A stretch of 64,000 nucleotides of DNA from Hyperoodon ampullatus (lineage: Eukaryota > Chordata > Mammalia > Artiodactyla > Ziphiidae): assembly GCA_949752795.1 (NCBI GenBank), contig OX457064.1, positions 104,075,454 through 104,139,453 on the forward strand, in the 5' to 3' direction. Numbering within the stretch: position 1 is the stretch's first letter; every line of letters starts with the position of its first letter. Positions 43,331 to 54,911 of this stretch are shown one piece after another. The notes beneath the pieces are model-generated. The model ran no database searches. It saw only the letters and a list, made by a program, of their open reading frames with translations, and was not told the origin of the DNA. The position numbers and the translations under genes are program-made.

Positions 43331-44039
43331 TGCAAGCCCGGCAGGGCATTGGAAGAACACCCAGTAATCTCATCGCTTGTGTCTATTTCGAGTTTTGAAT
43401 AATTGTTCTGACACTCAGAAGAGGCTTTCAAAAGGCAATGGCAAAGGTCCAACATCATGCTAGAATAGTATGCAGATTTTTATAATGCGTATGACATTGT
43501 ACCAATTATAAAAGAACACTGTTAGGGCAGGTATTCATTCTGTACAGTTTGAGGTAACATGATTTGATTTATGTAATGACAAGACTCAGAGAAGTAGGGC
43601 ACCAAAAAAAAGTTCTGGTGAATATGAATGACCACAGAGTTCATATACAATGGCAACCTCAGTGATCTGGAACCTAGTTGGGAACCAAACTAGATATAAA
43701 TTTAAAGGGTATTTAAGTCCAATTTTAGATTTAATTCTAACAGTCTTGCTTGTCTGAAGAATACTGGACACAGTTATAATTCAGCAGAGAGGTGCCTTTA
43801 GAGAGGAATACATAATCCAAAAGCACCTAGGGTCACTTAGTTATAGGCTGTAGCACTATAAACCTCTGAAGGCATCAGTGAGTAAAGTCCTATAAATCAT
43901 CTTCATATAAGGGTCAGTTATCAAAAGCCCTAAATTGTTTTTTAATAAGCTCTGAAGAAAATGTGCAAATATAGAATTCAAAACTACTTCTATGAAAAAT
44001 ATTTTAAAATGTAAAAGGGTTGGTATTTATAGAGTTAAC
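43331..44039. other. No recognisable feature
   Basis: AT-rich DNA without supported ORF or family. Confidence 0.45.
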
Positions 44040-44340
44040 AAATCAATTCAACCCCCAGTATTGAATATATATCATGTGCAGGATACCTTATTGGGCCCTG
44101 AGTTGTACTAAAAGGAATAAGATATCGTTCCTGCTTTCTAAAAGCTTACGACAGCGAGATATCTTTGCAAACATATTTAATACAAGAAAGTCTGAATGAA
44201 GTGTTAGTACACATATCGAAACACACAGGAAAGAAAGAGTGACTCAGACCTAAATTAGAGGAAGTCATGGAAGACTTTGTGGAGAAAGGGACATTTAGGT
44301 TGGGACTTGAAAGATTTAATATTCATTTGACTGGGAAATT
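44040..44340 (+). mobile_element. Old dispersed repeat (L2/MIR-like), family uncertain
   Basis: TATATATCATGTGCAGGATA, GATATCGTTCCTGCTTTC, GTCATGGAAGACTTTGTGG and GGTTGGGACTTGAAAG follow a pattern common in mammalian genomes and shared with 15720 and 41505. The class is certain to be repetitive; the name is not. Confidence 0.5.
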
Positions 44341-44439
44341 CTCTAAAAGGAATGACTGTGAATAAATGAAATGTTGCTATATTTTTTCTCAAAATGACTC
44401 CAATTATGTAGAAAAATACATGTGATACTATAAACAAAG

Positions 44440-44784
44440 ACAAGTGACAAATTGAGATGAAAACATCACAAAAGACAGACCCATATTGTGGACAATTCAC
44501 AAAAGAAACAGTAGTGGCCATGAACATCCAAAATTGTATTTGATCTTGCTAATAACCAAAGAAATGCAAAGTAAAATCAGATACACTTTTGCAGAGAGCA
44601 GCGTGACAAAGATTAAAGCGAGAGATAGTACTTGTGGTTGGTAAGTGTGTGAAGAACCTAGTGCCCTCGTGTACAGTTATTAAGAATTTAAACTGGTATA
44701 ACCTTTCCTTTAGATAAAGGATTTATCCTATGAAAATAATTACACAGTAGTAAAAAGATTATATCCATACGAATGTCACCAAAA
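44440..44784 (+). mobile_element. Old L1 ORF2 3' end, part 1
   Basis: ATAACCAAAGAAATGCAAAG, GTGCCCTCGTGTACAG and GGATTTATCCTATGAAAATA are sense L1M/HAL1-type words. Interrupted by a SINE, it continues to about 45260. Confidence 0.75.
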
Positions 44785-44799
44785 CACATAACAATTTTT

Positions 44800-45004
44800 T
44801 TTTTTTTTTTTCTCACTGTACGCGGGCCTCTCACTGCTGTGGCCTCTCCTGTTGCGGAGCATAGGCTCTGGACGCGCAGGCCCAGCAGCCATGGCTCATG
44901 GGCCCAGCCGCTCCGCAGCATGTGGGATCTTCCCGGACCGGGGCACGAACCCGTGTCCCCTGCATCGGCAGGCGGACTCTCAACCACTGCGCCACCAGGG
45001 AAGC
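44800..45004 (-). mobile_element. CHR-type SINE, short form
   Basis: T-tail ending CTCACTGTACGCGGGCC, complete body, head CCACCAGGGAAGC. Perfect 15-bp TSD CACATAACAATTTTT (44785-44799 and 45005-45019). Confidence 0.94.
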
Positions 45005-45260
45005 CACATAACAATTTTTAAAAGGAAAAAGCAAAGAAAAAATATCCAACAGTTGAGAATTGGTTAATAAATTATGGATCCATGTTATATCATGTGGCAT
45101 TAAAAACTGTAATCACATAAAATCTAATGATGTGGAAAAAATTACAAAATATTAAGTGAGAAAATAAAGCATGTTATAAAGGTCAGTCAATATGGTCCCA
45201 GTTTTGATTTTTAAAACACAAGAAAAAAAGGATCTTTGTTTTCCTGTTCGTTTCCAGATT
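45005..45260 (+). mobile_element. Old L1 ORF2 3' end, part 2
   Basis: CAACAGTTGAGAATTGGTTA, ATAAATTATGGATCC, CATGTGGCATTAAAAACTG and GTTTTGATTTTTAAAACACA complete the fragment. Confidence 0.8.
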
Positions 45261-45521
45261 ATGCCTTTAGGTCTCATCTCCCACATTTAACAATGATCTA
45301 ATTCTAAGCTGATACATTTTTTTTCCTTATAAGAAACTCTGGAATCAACTAGTGAAATAATGTTTCTTAACTATTATAATGCTTAAGAAAATCTGAGAGA
45401 GTATATACACCAATAAAGTTAATATAACTTTTAATTTTCTTATTCTGTAAAATGTCTGTGATAACATATATTACTTTAAAATCAGAAGAGCAAACATACA
45501 ATTATTTATAAGTTGAAAAAA
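45261..45521. other. No recognisable feature
   Basis: AT-rich, no ORF. Confidence 0.5.
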
Positions 45522-45535
45522 ATGGCCTTATTTTA

Positions 45536-45634
45536 TTTTTGGCATGCGATCTTAGTTCCCCGACCAGGGATTGAACCCGCGCCCTCAGCAGTGAAAGTGC
45601 TGAGTCCTAACCACTGGACCTCCAGGGAATTCCC
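45536..45634 (-). mobile_element. CHR-1-like SINE, short
   Basis: Only about 100 bp: TTTTTGGCATGCGATCTTAG, CCCGACCAGGGATTG, head CCTCCAGGGAATTCCC. Perfect 14-bp TSD ATGGCCTTATTTTA (45522-45535 and 45635-45648). Confidence 0.92.
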
Positions 45635-45694
45635 ATGGCCTTATTTTAAATAGCGTTAACATTTCTAGGAATTTAGTGTAAAGAATTAATCATA

Positions 45695-45900
45695 GGGCTT
45701 CCCTGGTGGCGCAGTGGTTGAGAGCCCGCCTGCCGATGCAGGGGACACAGGTTTGTGCCCCGGTCCGGGAAGATCCCACGTGCCGCAGAGCGGCTGGGCC
45801 CGTGAGCCATGGCCGCTGAGCCTGCACGTCAGGAGCCTGTGCTCTGCAACGGGAGAGGCCACAACAGTGAGAGGCGCGCGTACCGCGAAAAAAAAAAAAA
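45695..45900 (+). mobile_element. CHR-type SINE, short form
   Basis: Complete, tail A14. Perfect 13-bp TSD AGAATTAATCATA (45682-45694 and 45901-45913). Low divergence. Confidence 0.95.
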
Positions 45901-45913
45901 AGAATTAATCATA

Positions 45914-46418
45914 GATATACAGAAGAATGTTTGTACAGCACTGTCTTAGCCTGTGTTCCCAGAAAAAGAACATGAGGCAAAGCGTACATACTAATAATTT
46001 CTTAGTGAGGGGAAGGGGAGTCAGAAGAGCATATCCAGGGGCACACGGCAAGCTTGCCACGGCACCCTAACAGTCAGCGTGGTCTCACAGGGTGTCTTCA
46101 GTGCGCTGTTATAAAGTGCTGTGTCTAGGAGCAGTCCATTCAGGGGGAGGAAGGGAAGATAACTCATATAACAGTTCCCTTCCTTTCCTGAACTCTCGAT
46201 TGTCAGTCAGCCTCAGAGGACATTAAGGCCCCTAAATTTCCAGGTTGTGCTACCTGGCCTCTCCAAGCAGTTACTGGGGAGGCCAGTGGGCAGGCACAGC
46301 AGAGGGGCTTCATTGGCAAGTTGGTGGATGGGGCTCCTTGATTTGCAGGGCTATGGTGGCAGCAGCTGTTACTGGGTCCACAACCATGGAGAACTATGAG
46401 CCACTGCTAGTGTTGCTC
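45914..46418. other. No recognisable feature
   Basis: GC-moderate, SINE-free. An 80-codon ORF (46245-46487) runs into the TG repeat and is not credible. Confidence 0.45.
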
Positions 46419-46449
<31 letters not shown>

Positions 46450-46454
46450 GTGCA
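46419..46454. repeat. (TG)n microsatellite
   Basis: About 17 TG units with one GC interruption near 46445. Confidence 0.97.
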
Positions 46455-47334
46455 TGTAAGGGGGTAGGGGGTAGTGGGGTGAAATAGGCATGGCTGTGCA
46501 GATTTCGGTTGGCACACCACAGAGTAAGATATAGTCAACCCCTTGCACCACTTGGATCTACTCATATCCTCTTATGATATCCAGATCTCGTAAGAGAGCA
46601 CGATGCCCTCACTTCCTCTCCAGAAGAAAGCAAAGAGTCATCTTAATGGTAATAGCCACTCATCTCCTTGAAGCACACCAAGACCCACTCTCTGCCGCTG
46701 TAGCTGGCCCCAAATTTGTAACTAGTATTGGTGTCATTTCCCGCCACCTCTTCCAGATTGCCCTCCCTTTCTGCCAAGCATTTTGGCTGTTCTGAGTTGC
46801 CTGCTGGACATAGTTTGAGTCCTTCACTGTCTTGTCCTTGTTGGGTCATGGATGCTTCAATTGCTCACTTACAGTTATCAGTGGCATGGAAACATCACAA
46901 GATACTCTCATTTTATAGAATAAAGTGTACCTACTCATTTTACACAAGAAAGGCATACCTACCACCCATACCAAATCTTACTACGGTACACTGCTGAGGC
47001 ACCTCCCCCCCAAAAAAGGCAAGTCAGCGGGTAGTGGGGGGATCAGTCTGAAATACTGGTATCTGTGAGGATTCCTTTAATCAAAGAACCATAAACCCAG
47101 AGCAGGTTTTCATGCTTCCCCTCTCTTATTCATTAATGGTGGGATAGCTTACAGAGTGCGTCCGTGGAGAAAACACAATTCTTTTAATGACCTAACTAAC
47201 ATCTCTGATTATTTAGAAGAAGGCATCAGTTCTGAAGGAGAATACCATGTGAGCAAAGAGGCATCTACACAAAATATTGAAGGCAGAGGATGCTCACTTC
47301 ATCCAGGCAATAAAATGGCAAGGATTTATGTCCT
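46455..47334. other. No recognisable feature
   Basis: No family, no domain in the 60-89 codon ORFs. The interval 45.9-47.3 kb is comparatively repeat-poor. Confidence 0.45.
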
Positions 47335-47420
47335 CTACCTACTACCTACCTACCTGCCTACCTACCTGCCTACCTACCTACCTGCCTACCTACCTACCTA
47401 CCTACCTATCTATCCATCCA
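47335..47420. repeat. (CCTA)n / (CCTG) tetranucleotide repeat
   Basis: About 20 units of CTAC with periodic CTGC variants, decaying into TATCTATCCATCC. The TYLP-repeat ORFs over it are artefacts. Confidence 0.97.
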
Positions 47421-48178
47421 ATAATTCAAATAGTCAAGATTTATAAACATCATCTTGGGAAATCCCAATCTGTTACAAAATGCACTTTCTCTGCATTTTC
47501 TGAGTTCTTGACAAGGGGAAGGAACTTCGGCCATGTGCTTGTCTCAGTTGTCTATTTCAAAGAAGAGGGATGAATATTTCCATGTTTACTTCTGACAGAT
47601 GAACTTCCAATGAAAGAAACATATATTCCAGCTAAGTTAAACCTTCATATTAATGTTCTAATTTCACTAACTTTTAGATTACTGGATTTTAAAATCCATA
47701 CTTATTTTTTAAAGTGGGGCAAGTCTCCTTCCTGATGCTACCCATCAACTAATTCTGTTCATTTATTCAGAACTACTATGTACTTATAAAATGCAGATTC
47801 AACTTACACAGCTTATGAAGAAATAAATTTCCAGCACATTTACTTTGTGTTACCCATTATTTATCAATATTTGAAATACATAGGTTGTTTCAACCAACTG
47901 TATTCTACTAAGAGCTGTAGTAATTATTCAGTTATTTAATACTTGGAACCTTAAGATCACAGGAGAAAATTGCTTCTAATTTAAATTTATATACATATTT
48001 TTGTTGCAGACATGTGATCAGGTCAACAGTCAGTAATGGACTTTTAAATATAAAAAATATGTTAGATCAAACTTCTGTAGGGGGAAGGAATTCAGGAAAC
48101 TAGTAATGATGTAAAAATTTTGACTATTAAATACAAGCTTTACTTTAAAATCTATTTTTAATTTAAAAACCGGTGGTA
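47421..48178. other. No recognisable feature
   Basis: AT-rich, no supported gene or repeat. Confidence 0.45.
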
Positions 48179-48532
48179 GGGCTTCCCTGGTGGAGCAGTG
48201 GTTGAGAATCCGCCTGCCAATGCAGGGGACACAGGTTTGAGCCCTGGTCTGGGAAGATCCCACATGCCGCGGAGCAACTAAGCCCGTGCGACACAACTAC
48301 TGAGCCTGCGCTCTAGAGCCTGCGAGCCACAACTACTGAGCCCGCGTGCTGCAACTACTGAAGCCTGCGCGTCTAGAGCCCATGCTCCGTGACAAGAGAA
48401 GCCACCGCAATGAGAAGCCCGCGCACCGCAACGAAGAGTAGCCCCGCTCACCGCAACTAGAGAAAGCCTGTATGCAGCAACAAAGACCCTATGCAGCCAA
48501 AAATAAGATAAATAAATTTATTTTTTAAAAAG
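48179..48532 (+). mobile_element. CHR-type SINE, long form
   Basis: GGGCTTCCCTGGTGGAGCAG to ATGCAGCCAAAAATAAGATA and (AAAT)-like tail. Many CpGs retained. TSD unclear (AAAAACCGGTGGTA / AAAAAGGTGTTAAA). Confidence 0.92.
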
Positions 48533-48770
48533 GTGTTAAAATACACATAACATAAATTTACCATCTTAACTATCGTTAAGTGTACAGTGCAGTAGTGTTA
48601 AGCACATTCACACAATCTCCAGAACTCTTTATCTTGCAAAACTGATACTCTATACCATTAAACAACTCCCCATCTCCCCCTCCCCCAGCCCCTGACAACC
48701 ACCTTTCTACTTTCTATGTATTTGATCACTCTACAAAACCCACATAAGCGGAATCACACAGCATTAATAC
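48533..48770 (-). mobile_element. Old L1 3' UTR
   Basis: GTTAAAATACACATAACATA, ACCATCTTAACTATCG, AGTGCAGTAGTGTTAAGC and CCCTGACAACCACCTTTC are L1MB-type 3' UTR text on the minus strand. Confidence 0.8.
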
Positions 48771-49034
48771 AAGCTGTACTTTTGTATTTAGAAAAAGGGT
48801 GGTAGGTATAAAATTGCTATGATATGTAGATTTCATTGGATATATTTAATAAACATTTTATTTTAAAGTATTAATATGTCAGAAATCAAACTTTTTGCCA
48901 CTATCTAAACTTATGAATTCAAGTTCTGAAGGTCAGTTCAAAAGGTGTAAGGCAATACTTAATTTTCCAAATTTCATTTAGGGAGTATGTGAGTAGAAAA
49001 GAAGCCCAGTGATCCCAATTTACTCTGTTTGTTT

Positions 49035-49154
49035 GTTTGTTTTTTTGGCTGCGGCCTGTGGCTTGTGGGATCTTAGTTCCCCCATCAGGGATTGAACCTG
49101 GGCCACTGCAGTGAAAGCACCAAGTCCTAACCACTAGCCCACCAGGGCATTCCC
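49035..49154 (-). mobile_element. CHR-1-like short SINE
   Basis: (GTTT)n tail, GGCTGCGGCCTGTGGC, head CCACCAGGGCATTCCC. TSD TACTCTGTTTGTTT (49021-49034) against TACTCTTTTTGTTT (49155-49168). Confidence 0.88.
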
Positions 49155-49168
49155 TACTCTTTTTGTTT

Positions 49169-49642
49169 TATACACAAGAGATTAAACAACTTGCATATAG
49201 TCAAGACCTAGTTGACTGTAGCTCCTGAGAGAGAACCTAAGACTCCTGATACCTAAGAGCCCCTTTGCACCACAGAGTCTGTTGTCCATACATTTTATAT
49301 ATTTATCTCAATTTTAACCGCACTATTCACATATAATCTGTGTGAATACTTAGTATAGTCAAGAATCCTTTGTAATAAAAAAATACCTTATATCTCTAGC
49401 ATGAGTTAGATTTTATATAATAAATTTAAATAGATGAATCTGTATTTGGTAATATGGTATTCTGTTTTAAGTAAGATTAAGTGTATCAACCTATAAATGA
49501 TCAGTACACTAACATGGACTTACAGAGGTAGGATAGGCCTCAGAGGTCATCTAATCTGAAAAATACAGAATAAATTAAGGCACAGTGAAGTACATTGCCC
49601 ACAAATAGCCTTCAGGAAATTCTGAAACATATTTGAAATGTT
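49169..49642. other. No recognisable feature
   Basis: AT-rich, no ORF. Confidence 0.5.
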
Positions 49643-49658
49643 AAAGACATGAGTTATG

Positions 49659-49848
49659 GGCCTCCCTGGTGGCGCAGTGGTTGAGAGTCCGCCTGCCGAT
49701 GCAGGGGATACGGGTTCGTGCCCCGGTCTGGGAGGATCCCATATGCCGCGGAGCGGCTGGGCCCGTGAGCCATGGCTGCTGAGCCTGCGCGTCCGGAGCC
49801 TGTGCTCCGCAACGGGAGAGGCCACAACAGTGAGAGGCCCGCGTATCA

Positions 49849-49889
<41 letters not shown>
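49659..49889 (+). mobile_element. CHR-type SINE, short form, very young
   Basis: GGCCTCCCTGGTGGCGCAG to GCGTATCAC, then an uninterrupted A-tail of about 41 bases (49851-49892, including TSD As). Perfect 16-bp TSD AAAGACATGAGTTATG (49643-49658 and 49890-49905). Confidence 0.96.
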
Positions 49890-49894
<5 letters not shown>

Positions 49895-49905
49895 CATGAG
49901 TTATG

Positions 49906-50779
49906 TGACTATCCATAAATATTTCTTAATCTTTTAAAAGGGATCCTTTAAGAAATTTCAAAATAAATGAATGAAATCCAATAATTTAAAACTCAAGTGC
50001 TGTTATTTCTACGAGATCTCTGATTATATGTTCATTTGTTCATTGGAAGAAAAATCACATTTTCATTTCTTATATTTTATTTATATTAGAGAGAGCACTT
50101 CAATATTAATTCAAATATCTATCCATTAAATGCAAAAATGTTAATGCAATATTAAAAATGAAATTTAAATGAAAGCAAGGGGATATCACATTAAGGTTCC
50201 CATGGCAACTCTCACTACACTTTTCAGCTTCTGAATTGTAATATGGTCATTTATTACAGGCTCATATAAAATATAATTTTGCAAATATTTAAAGATGTAT
50301 AGGTTAATTCATGTCAATTTAAGGCTTCATATGCAATGTAATATAATACATCAGACCAAGAATACTCTAAATATTAACCCATATTCTTAATTTAGACATA
50401 CTATATAAAACAGATGCAAACTTCCTAAATTTTGAATAATCTGTTATTAAATAATTTGTGTTTTGAATAGCACTCACATGAATTATAGCATTTTGCAGTT
50501 CCCATCATGAACTTTATGTTACGTAAATACGAATATAGGCGGGGTCAAGTGCCTCTCTCTTTAGCTTAGCAAGAGTTTGAAATTACAGATTACACATTTT
50601 GCCAGAGTAGGCAAAATGTAAATTCATTAGTTCACACAAGTTAAAAGTCCAGGAACTGAATTATGTAGAAGATCAAACGATACTGTCAGAGCCCTCCTGG
50701 CTCTGCTGTTCTACAGCCTTCAGCAGTACACAGTTACGTACTGAGAACTCAAAAAAGTAACCATCTGTTAACCAAGCAA
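49906..50779. other. No recognisable feature
   Basis: AT-rich sequence without ORFs. Possibly very old repeats, but none that I can name. Confidence 0.45.
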
Positions 50780-51480
50780 TATCTCTTTATTTATCTAAAG
50801 GAAAAAATTGGACTACCACAAAGCTATATGTATAAGGATTTAGAAAAAAATGTAGACAATCTAAATATCCATCAATAGGGTAGGTTAAGCAAACTACGGT
50901 ATACAGAGCTTTGACAATGATTAGATCAATATCGATGTGGAAAGGTGTCCATAGCACGTTGTCAAGTAAACAAAGTATAAAACAGCATGTACAGTAAGGA
51001 AAAAACCAGAACAAATCAAAACAAAAAGCCAAACACTATCTCACAAACAATGTGTATACATGTATAGAGAAAAGTCTAGAATGATATACTCCAAATATTA
51101 ATAGTAGAGATCTCTGGGTGGTGGGATTATGACTACTCTATTTCTTGATACTATTTTTCTGAGTTTTTTCAAGTGAATATAATTAGAAAATAAATATAAG
51201 GTGTAAGTAAAGTAAATACTCTCTGTTATTGGTGTGAAGATACTGATATTCTTCTCCAGAGAGCAGGAGTATCAATTGGAAAAAACCTCCTTGAGATATT
51301 TGATATCGTGAAAACGTTGCAGCAAATCTATTTCTATATTCTATTTTTTTAAATACTCAGGAAATTGGAAACCACTCACATATTCAAGAATGATTAAATA
51401 ATTATATATCTATAGGAGGGAATACTAAATATCATGTTGTAGAATATTTCTATGTGAAAATACTATTGATAACATGTCAG
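50780..51480 (+). mobile_element. Old L1 3' ends (one or two fragments)
   Basis: CTAAATATCCATCAATAGGG, AAGCAAACTACGGTATACAG and CTCTGGGTGGTGGGATTATG are sense L1M ORF2-end/3' UTR text. A second, similar phrase at 51360-51470 (GGAAACCACTCACATATTC) may be another copy. Confidence 0.7.
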
Positions 51481-52132
51481 ATCAGGATGCCCTTAGGGGC
51501 AAGTAATAGAAAAAACCCTGACTCAACGTACATTATAAAATTTCTGGGTAACCACAGCAGTCGAACATAGCCGTTTACTTCTAATTCCTCCTGAAACCAA
51601 ACTGCAATGACAGAAAAGGGGAAAAAGTAAAAACTCAAAAAGACAAAGAGGGGGGAAGAGACAATAGCAACACAATTTTTGAAGCTAGAAAGCTGGTGGA
51701 TGGGGATGGGTCTGTGGACCCGGTAAAACAGAGGACGTGGACGGCTCAGCAGAGCCCAGAAGCAGGCTGATTTACCCAGTGGAACTCAAAAAATACTCAA
51801 GAAATGAACACATTTGGAAAGTGGGAGCGCCATGGAGGAATTTATATGAGAAATGAGAAGAACCCAGGTCTCCCCCAGAAATCAAGACCTACTGGGGGTT
51901 TTAGAGGCTAGTGCCTCCCCCACACCCAACCGTTGACCTTTTACAAAAGGTTGAGGCCAGAGCACCCTACTCCTATGTGTTCGTGCGTATATGTGATAAT
52001 TACGGTAACCTATGATAATGTTATGAGACGCATTAAAAATGAACCTTAGTGAACTGACTAGAACTTCCCCAAATCTCATTCGGCTGTCCCCTTTTTCTTC
52101 TAACTTTAGCATACAATATTTAGTGTCGCTTG
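51481..52132. other. No recognisable feature
   Basis: Mixed DNA, no family recognised. The 76-codon ORF on the minus strand (51882-52112) has no domain. Confidence 0.45.
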
Positions 52133-52142
52133 TCTTTGAACC

Positions 52143-52296
52143 CTTTATTTTTTTAAATACTTGGTTTATTTTTTATTTTTTGGCTGTGCCCACGCGGCAT
52201 GTGGGATCTTAGCTCCCCAACCAGGTATGGAACCTGCCCCCCACCCCCCCAGGGGAAGCGCTGGCATCCCATCCACTGGGCCGCCAGGAAATTCCC
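52143..52296 (-). mobile_element. CHR-1-like short SINE
   Basis: T/A tail, GGCTGTGCCCACGCGGC, a small C-run insertion (CCCCCCACCCCCCC, 52237-52250), head CCGCCAGGAAATTCCC. TSD TCTTTGAACC (52133-52142 and 52297-52306). Confidence 0.88.
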
Positions 52297-52334
52297 TCTT
52301 TGAACCTTATTTTTTAAAGAATCTCCACATAAAA

Positions 52335-52800
52335 AATGTATGAGTGTTCACGGCAGCATTATTCATAATAGCCCCAAATTGGAAGCAATCTCAATGTCTT
52401 TCGACGGATGGAATTTTTAAAAAGTGGTATATATTTCCATAATAGACTATTACATGGCAATAAAAAGGAATGAAGCACCGACACTTGCTGCAACAGGGAA
52501 GAATCTTGAAAACATTATCCTGAGTGACAGAAGCCTCACAAAAGGCCACCTATTGTGTGATTTCATTTATAGGAAATGTCCAGAATAGGCAAATCTATAG
52601 AGTCAGAAAGTAGATTAGTGGTTGCCAGGGGCTGGGGAGAATGACTGATAGTGGATATGGAGTTTCTTTTGGGGGTGATGAAAATTTTCTAAAATTAAAA
52701 TACTAGTACAACTCTAAATAAACTAAAACCCACAAGGGTATACTTTAAATGGGTGAAGTTTATGGTATGTGATTTATATCTTAATAAAGCTATCAAAAAG
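52335..52800 (+). mobile_element. Old L1 3' end
   Basis: CACGGCAGCATTATTCATAA, GACTATTACATGGCAATAAA, TTGCCAGGGGCTGGGGAG and finally TATCTTAATAAAGC: ORF2 end, 3' UTR and poly(A) signal in sense, L1M type. Confidence 0.88.
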
Positions 52801-52827
52801 GTATTATGCTGAAAGTATTCTTCTGCA

Positions 52828-52952
52828 ATTTTTTTTTAAAATTGTCCGTGCCATGTGTGGCATGTGGGATCTTAGTCCCCAACCAGAGATGGAACCTGTG
52901 CCCCCTGCATTGGGAGCGCGGAGTCTTAACCATCGGACTGCTAGGGATGTCC
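52828..52952 (-). mobile_element. CHR-1-like short SINE
   Basis: T-tail, GTCCGTGCCATGTGTGGC, GTCCCCAACCAGAGATG, head CTGCTAGGGATGTCC. TSD TTCTTCTGCA (52818-52827 and 52953-52962). Confidence 0.9.
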
Positions 52953-52962
52953 TTCTTCTGCA

Positions 52963-53674
52963 GTCTTTTAAGAAAATTCAACATTATGTTTCTAAGATTG
53001 ATCTCATGTTTATGCACCTTGCAGTAGTGCATTCATTTTTAATGCTGCACTGTTGGCTTAATGCTGTTCAGGGCTTAATAGTATGGATAAACTACCATTT
53101 GTTTATCCATTCTATGGTGAGTGGATGTTTTAGTTGATTCTGGCTTTTGCTGGTACAATGCTAATATATTTATACATCTCTCCTGATGCATAGGAGCAAG
53201 AGCTTCTCAAGGGTATATGCCAGACGAAAGGGATATGTGTGTTACGTGCTGTTCCACACCCAGCTGGTTTGCATTCCCACCAGCACTGAACTGGGCTTCC
53301 CTTTGTTGCCTACCTTCTTCAGCACTTAGTACTGCCAGCCTTCAAGTTTCTGTCAACCGGGTGTGTATGAAATGACATCTTAAGATCTTAACCTGTATTT
53401 CCAATTACCAATGAGACTGAACCTCATTTCATGTTTCTTGACTATTCCTGTTTCTCCTTCTGTGAAATGCCTCTAAATGTTTTGCCCATTTCCCTATGCA
53501 TTAATTCTTCCTTACTGATTTGTGTGTACACCATATGTATACACAATTATAATGAATTAGAAAAGCTAATGAACAGAAAAATATTACAATGTGTATATTG
53601 ATCTGTGTATATATTTAATTTGGTTTGGATATTAAACATGTTGTTCACATGGGTTGCAAATATACTTTGTTTGT
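52963..53674 (-). mobile_element. Old L1 fragment
   Basis: TACCATTTGTTTATCCATTC, GCAAGAGCTTCTCAAGGG and GGTTTGCATTCCCACCAGC (minus strand) mark a highly diverged L1 ORF2 C-terminal region to about 53520. The rest is AT-rich. Confidence 0.7.
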
Positions 53675-53692
53675 AGCTTTTCACTATCTTTT

Positions 53693-53874
53693 TTTTTTTT
53701 TTTGCGGTACGCGGGCCTCTCACCGTTGTGGTCTCTCCCGTTGCGGAGCACAGGCTCCGGACGCGCAGGCCCAGCTGCTCCACGGCATGTGGGATCTTCC
53801 CAGACCGGGGCACAAACCCGTGTCCCCTGCATCAGCAGACGCACGCTCAACCACTGCGCCACCAGGGAAGCCCA
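53693..53874 (-). mobile_element. CHR-type SINE, short form with internal deletion
   Basis: Standard ends, but the GCCATGGCTCACGGG block is missing between GCGCAGGC and CCAGCTGCTCC, a loss of about 30 bp. Perfect 18-bp TSD AGCTTTTCACTATCTTTT (53675-53692 and 53875-53892). Confidence 0.94.
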
Positions 53875-53892
53875 AGCTTTTCACTATCTTTT

Positions 53893-54362
53893 GATGAATA
53901 AAAGTTCAAAATTTTAATGTTGTCAAACTTTTCTTTTCTATTATAGCTATTGATTGCTTTTTGCGTCTGTTTGAAGAAGCACCTCCCTACTCCAAGATCA
54001 CAAATATATTCTCATATATAGTCTTCTGTAGTTTTTAATGTTTTGCTTTTACATTTATGTCATTAAGCATTGAAATGGATTTTTCAAATATATATATAAA
54101 GGTCCAGTTTCATTTTTTTCCACGTGTCATCCATCCTTGCTAAAATGTGAACAGTCCATCCTTCCCACAGTGATTTGCTACTTCTGACACGTATTAAGCT
54201 CCATACTTGGGTGGGTTTGTTCTGCTGCTCTATGCTGTTCTATTTGCTTATCCTTGTCCCAATAAGACACAATCTTAATTACTTTAGCTACATAATATCT
54301 TTCCACATAATAGGGTAAGGCTCCCTACCTCAGTCTTCTTTCAGAACACAGAGCAGCATTAG
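53893..54362 (-). mobile_element. Old L1 fragment, continued
   Basis: CTCCAAGATCACAAATATATTC, GGTCCAGTTTCATTTTTTTC and GCTCTATGCTGTTCTATTTG fit diverged minus-strand L1 ORF2. Confidence 0.7.
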
Positions 54363-54375
54363 AAGTGCACCACTC

Positions 54376-54687
54376 GGGGCTTCCCTGGTGGCGCAGCAGT
54401 TAAGAATCTGCCTGCCAATGCAGGGGGACACGGGTTCGAGCCCTGGTCCGGGAAGATCCCATATGCCGCAGAGTAACTAAGCCTGCAAGCCACAACTACT
54501 GAGCCCATGCACCACAACTACTGAAGCCTGCATGCCTAGAGCCCATGCTCCGCAAAAAGAGAAGCCCACGCCCCCCCAACAAAGAGTAGCCCCCGCTCGC
54601 TATAACTAGAGAAAGCCCATGCACAGCAACGAAGACCTAATGCAGCCAAAAATAAATGATAATAAATAAATATTAAAAGAAAAAAAA
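54376..54687 (+). mobile_element. CHR-type SINE, long form (first of tandem pair)
   Basis: GGGGCTTCCCTGGTGGCGC to TAATGCAGCCAAAAATAAAT, tail ATTAAAAGAAAAAAAA. Left TSD AAGTGCACCACTC (54363-54375). No right TSD until after the next SINE. Confidence 0.93.
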
Positions 54688-54898
54688 AGGGCTTCCCTGG
54701 TGGCGCAGTGGTTGAGGGTCCGCCTGCCGATGCAGGGGGCAGGGGACACGGGTTCGTGCCCCGGTCCGGGAAGATCCCACATGCCGCGGAGCGGCTGGGC
54801 CCGTGAGCCATGGCTGCTGAGCCTGCGCGTCCGGAGCCTGTGCTCTGCAACGGGAGAGGCCCCAACAGTGAGAGGCCCGCGTACCGCAAAAAAAAAAA
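54688..54898 (+). mobile_element. CHR-type SINE, short form (second of tandem pair)
   Basis: Starts in the first SINE's A-tail. It contains a small duplication (CAGGGGGCAGGGGACAC) in the tRNA head. Tail A13, followed by AAGTGCACCACTC (54899-54911), the partner of the TSD at 54363. Confidence 0.94.
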
Positions 54899-54911
54899 AA
54901 GTGCACCACTC

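Noticed and set aside
47335..47420. Possible CRISPR-like or protein-coding tandem repeat
   Set aside because: It is a simple CCTA/CCTG tetranucleotide repeat without spacers. The genome is vertebrate.
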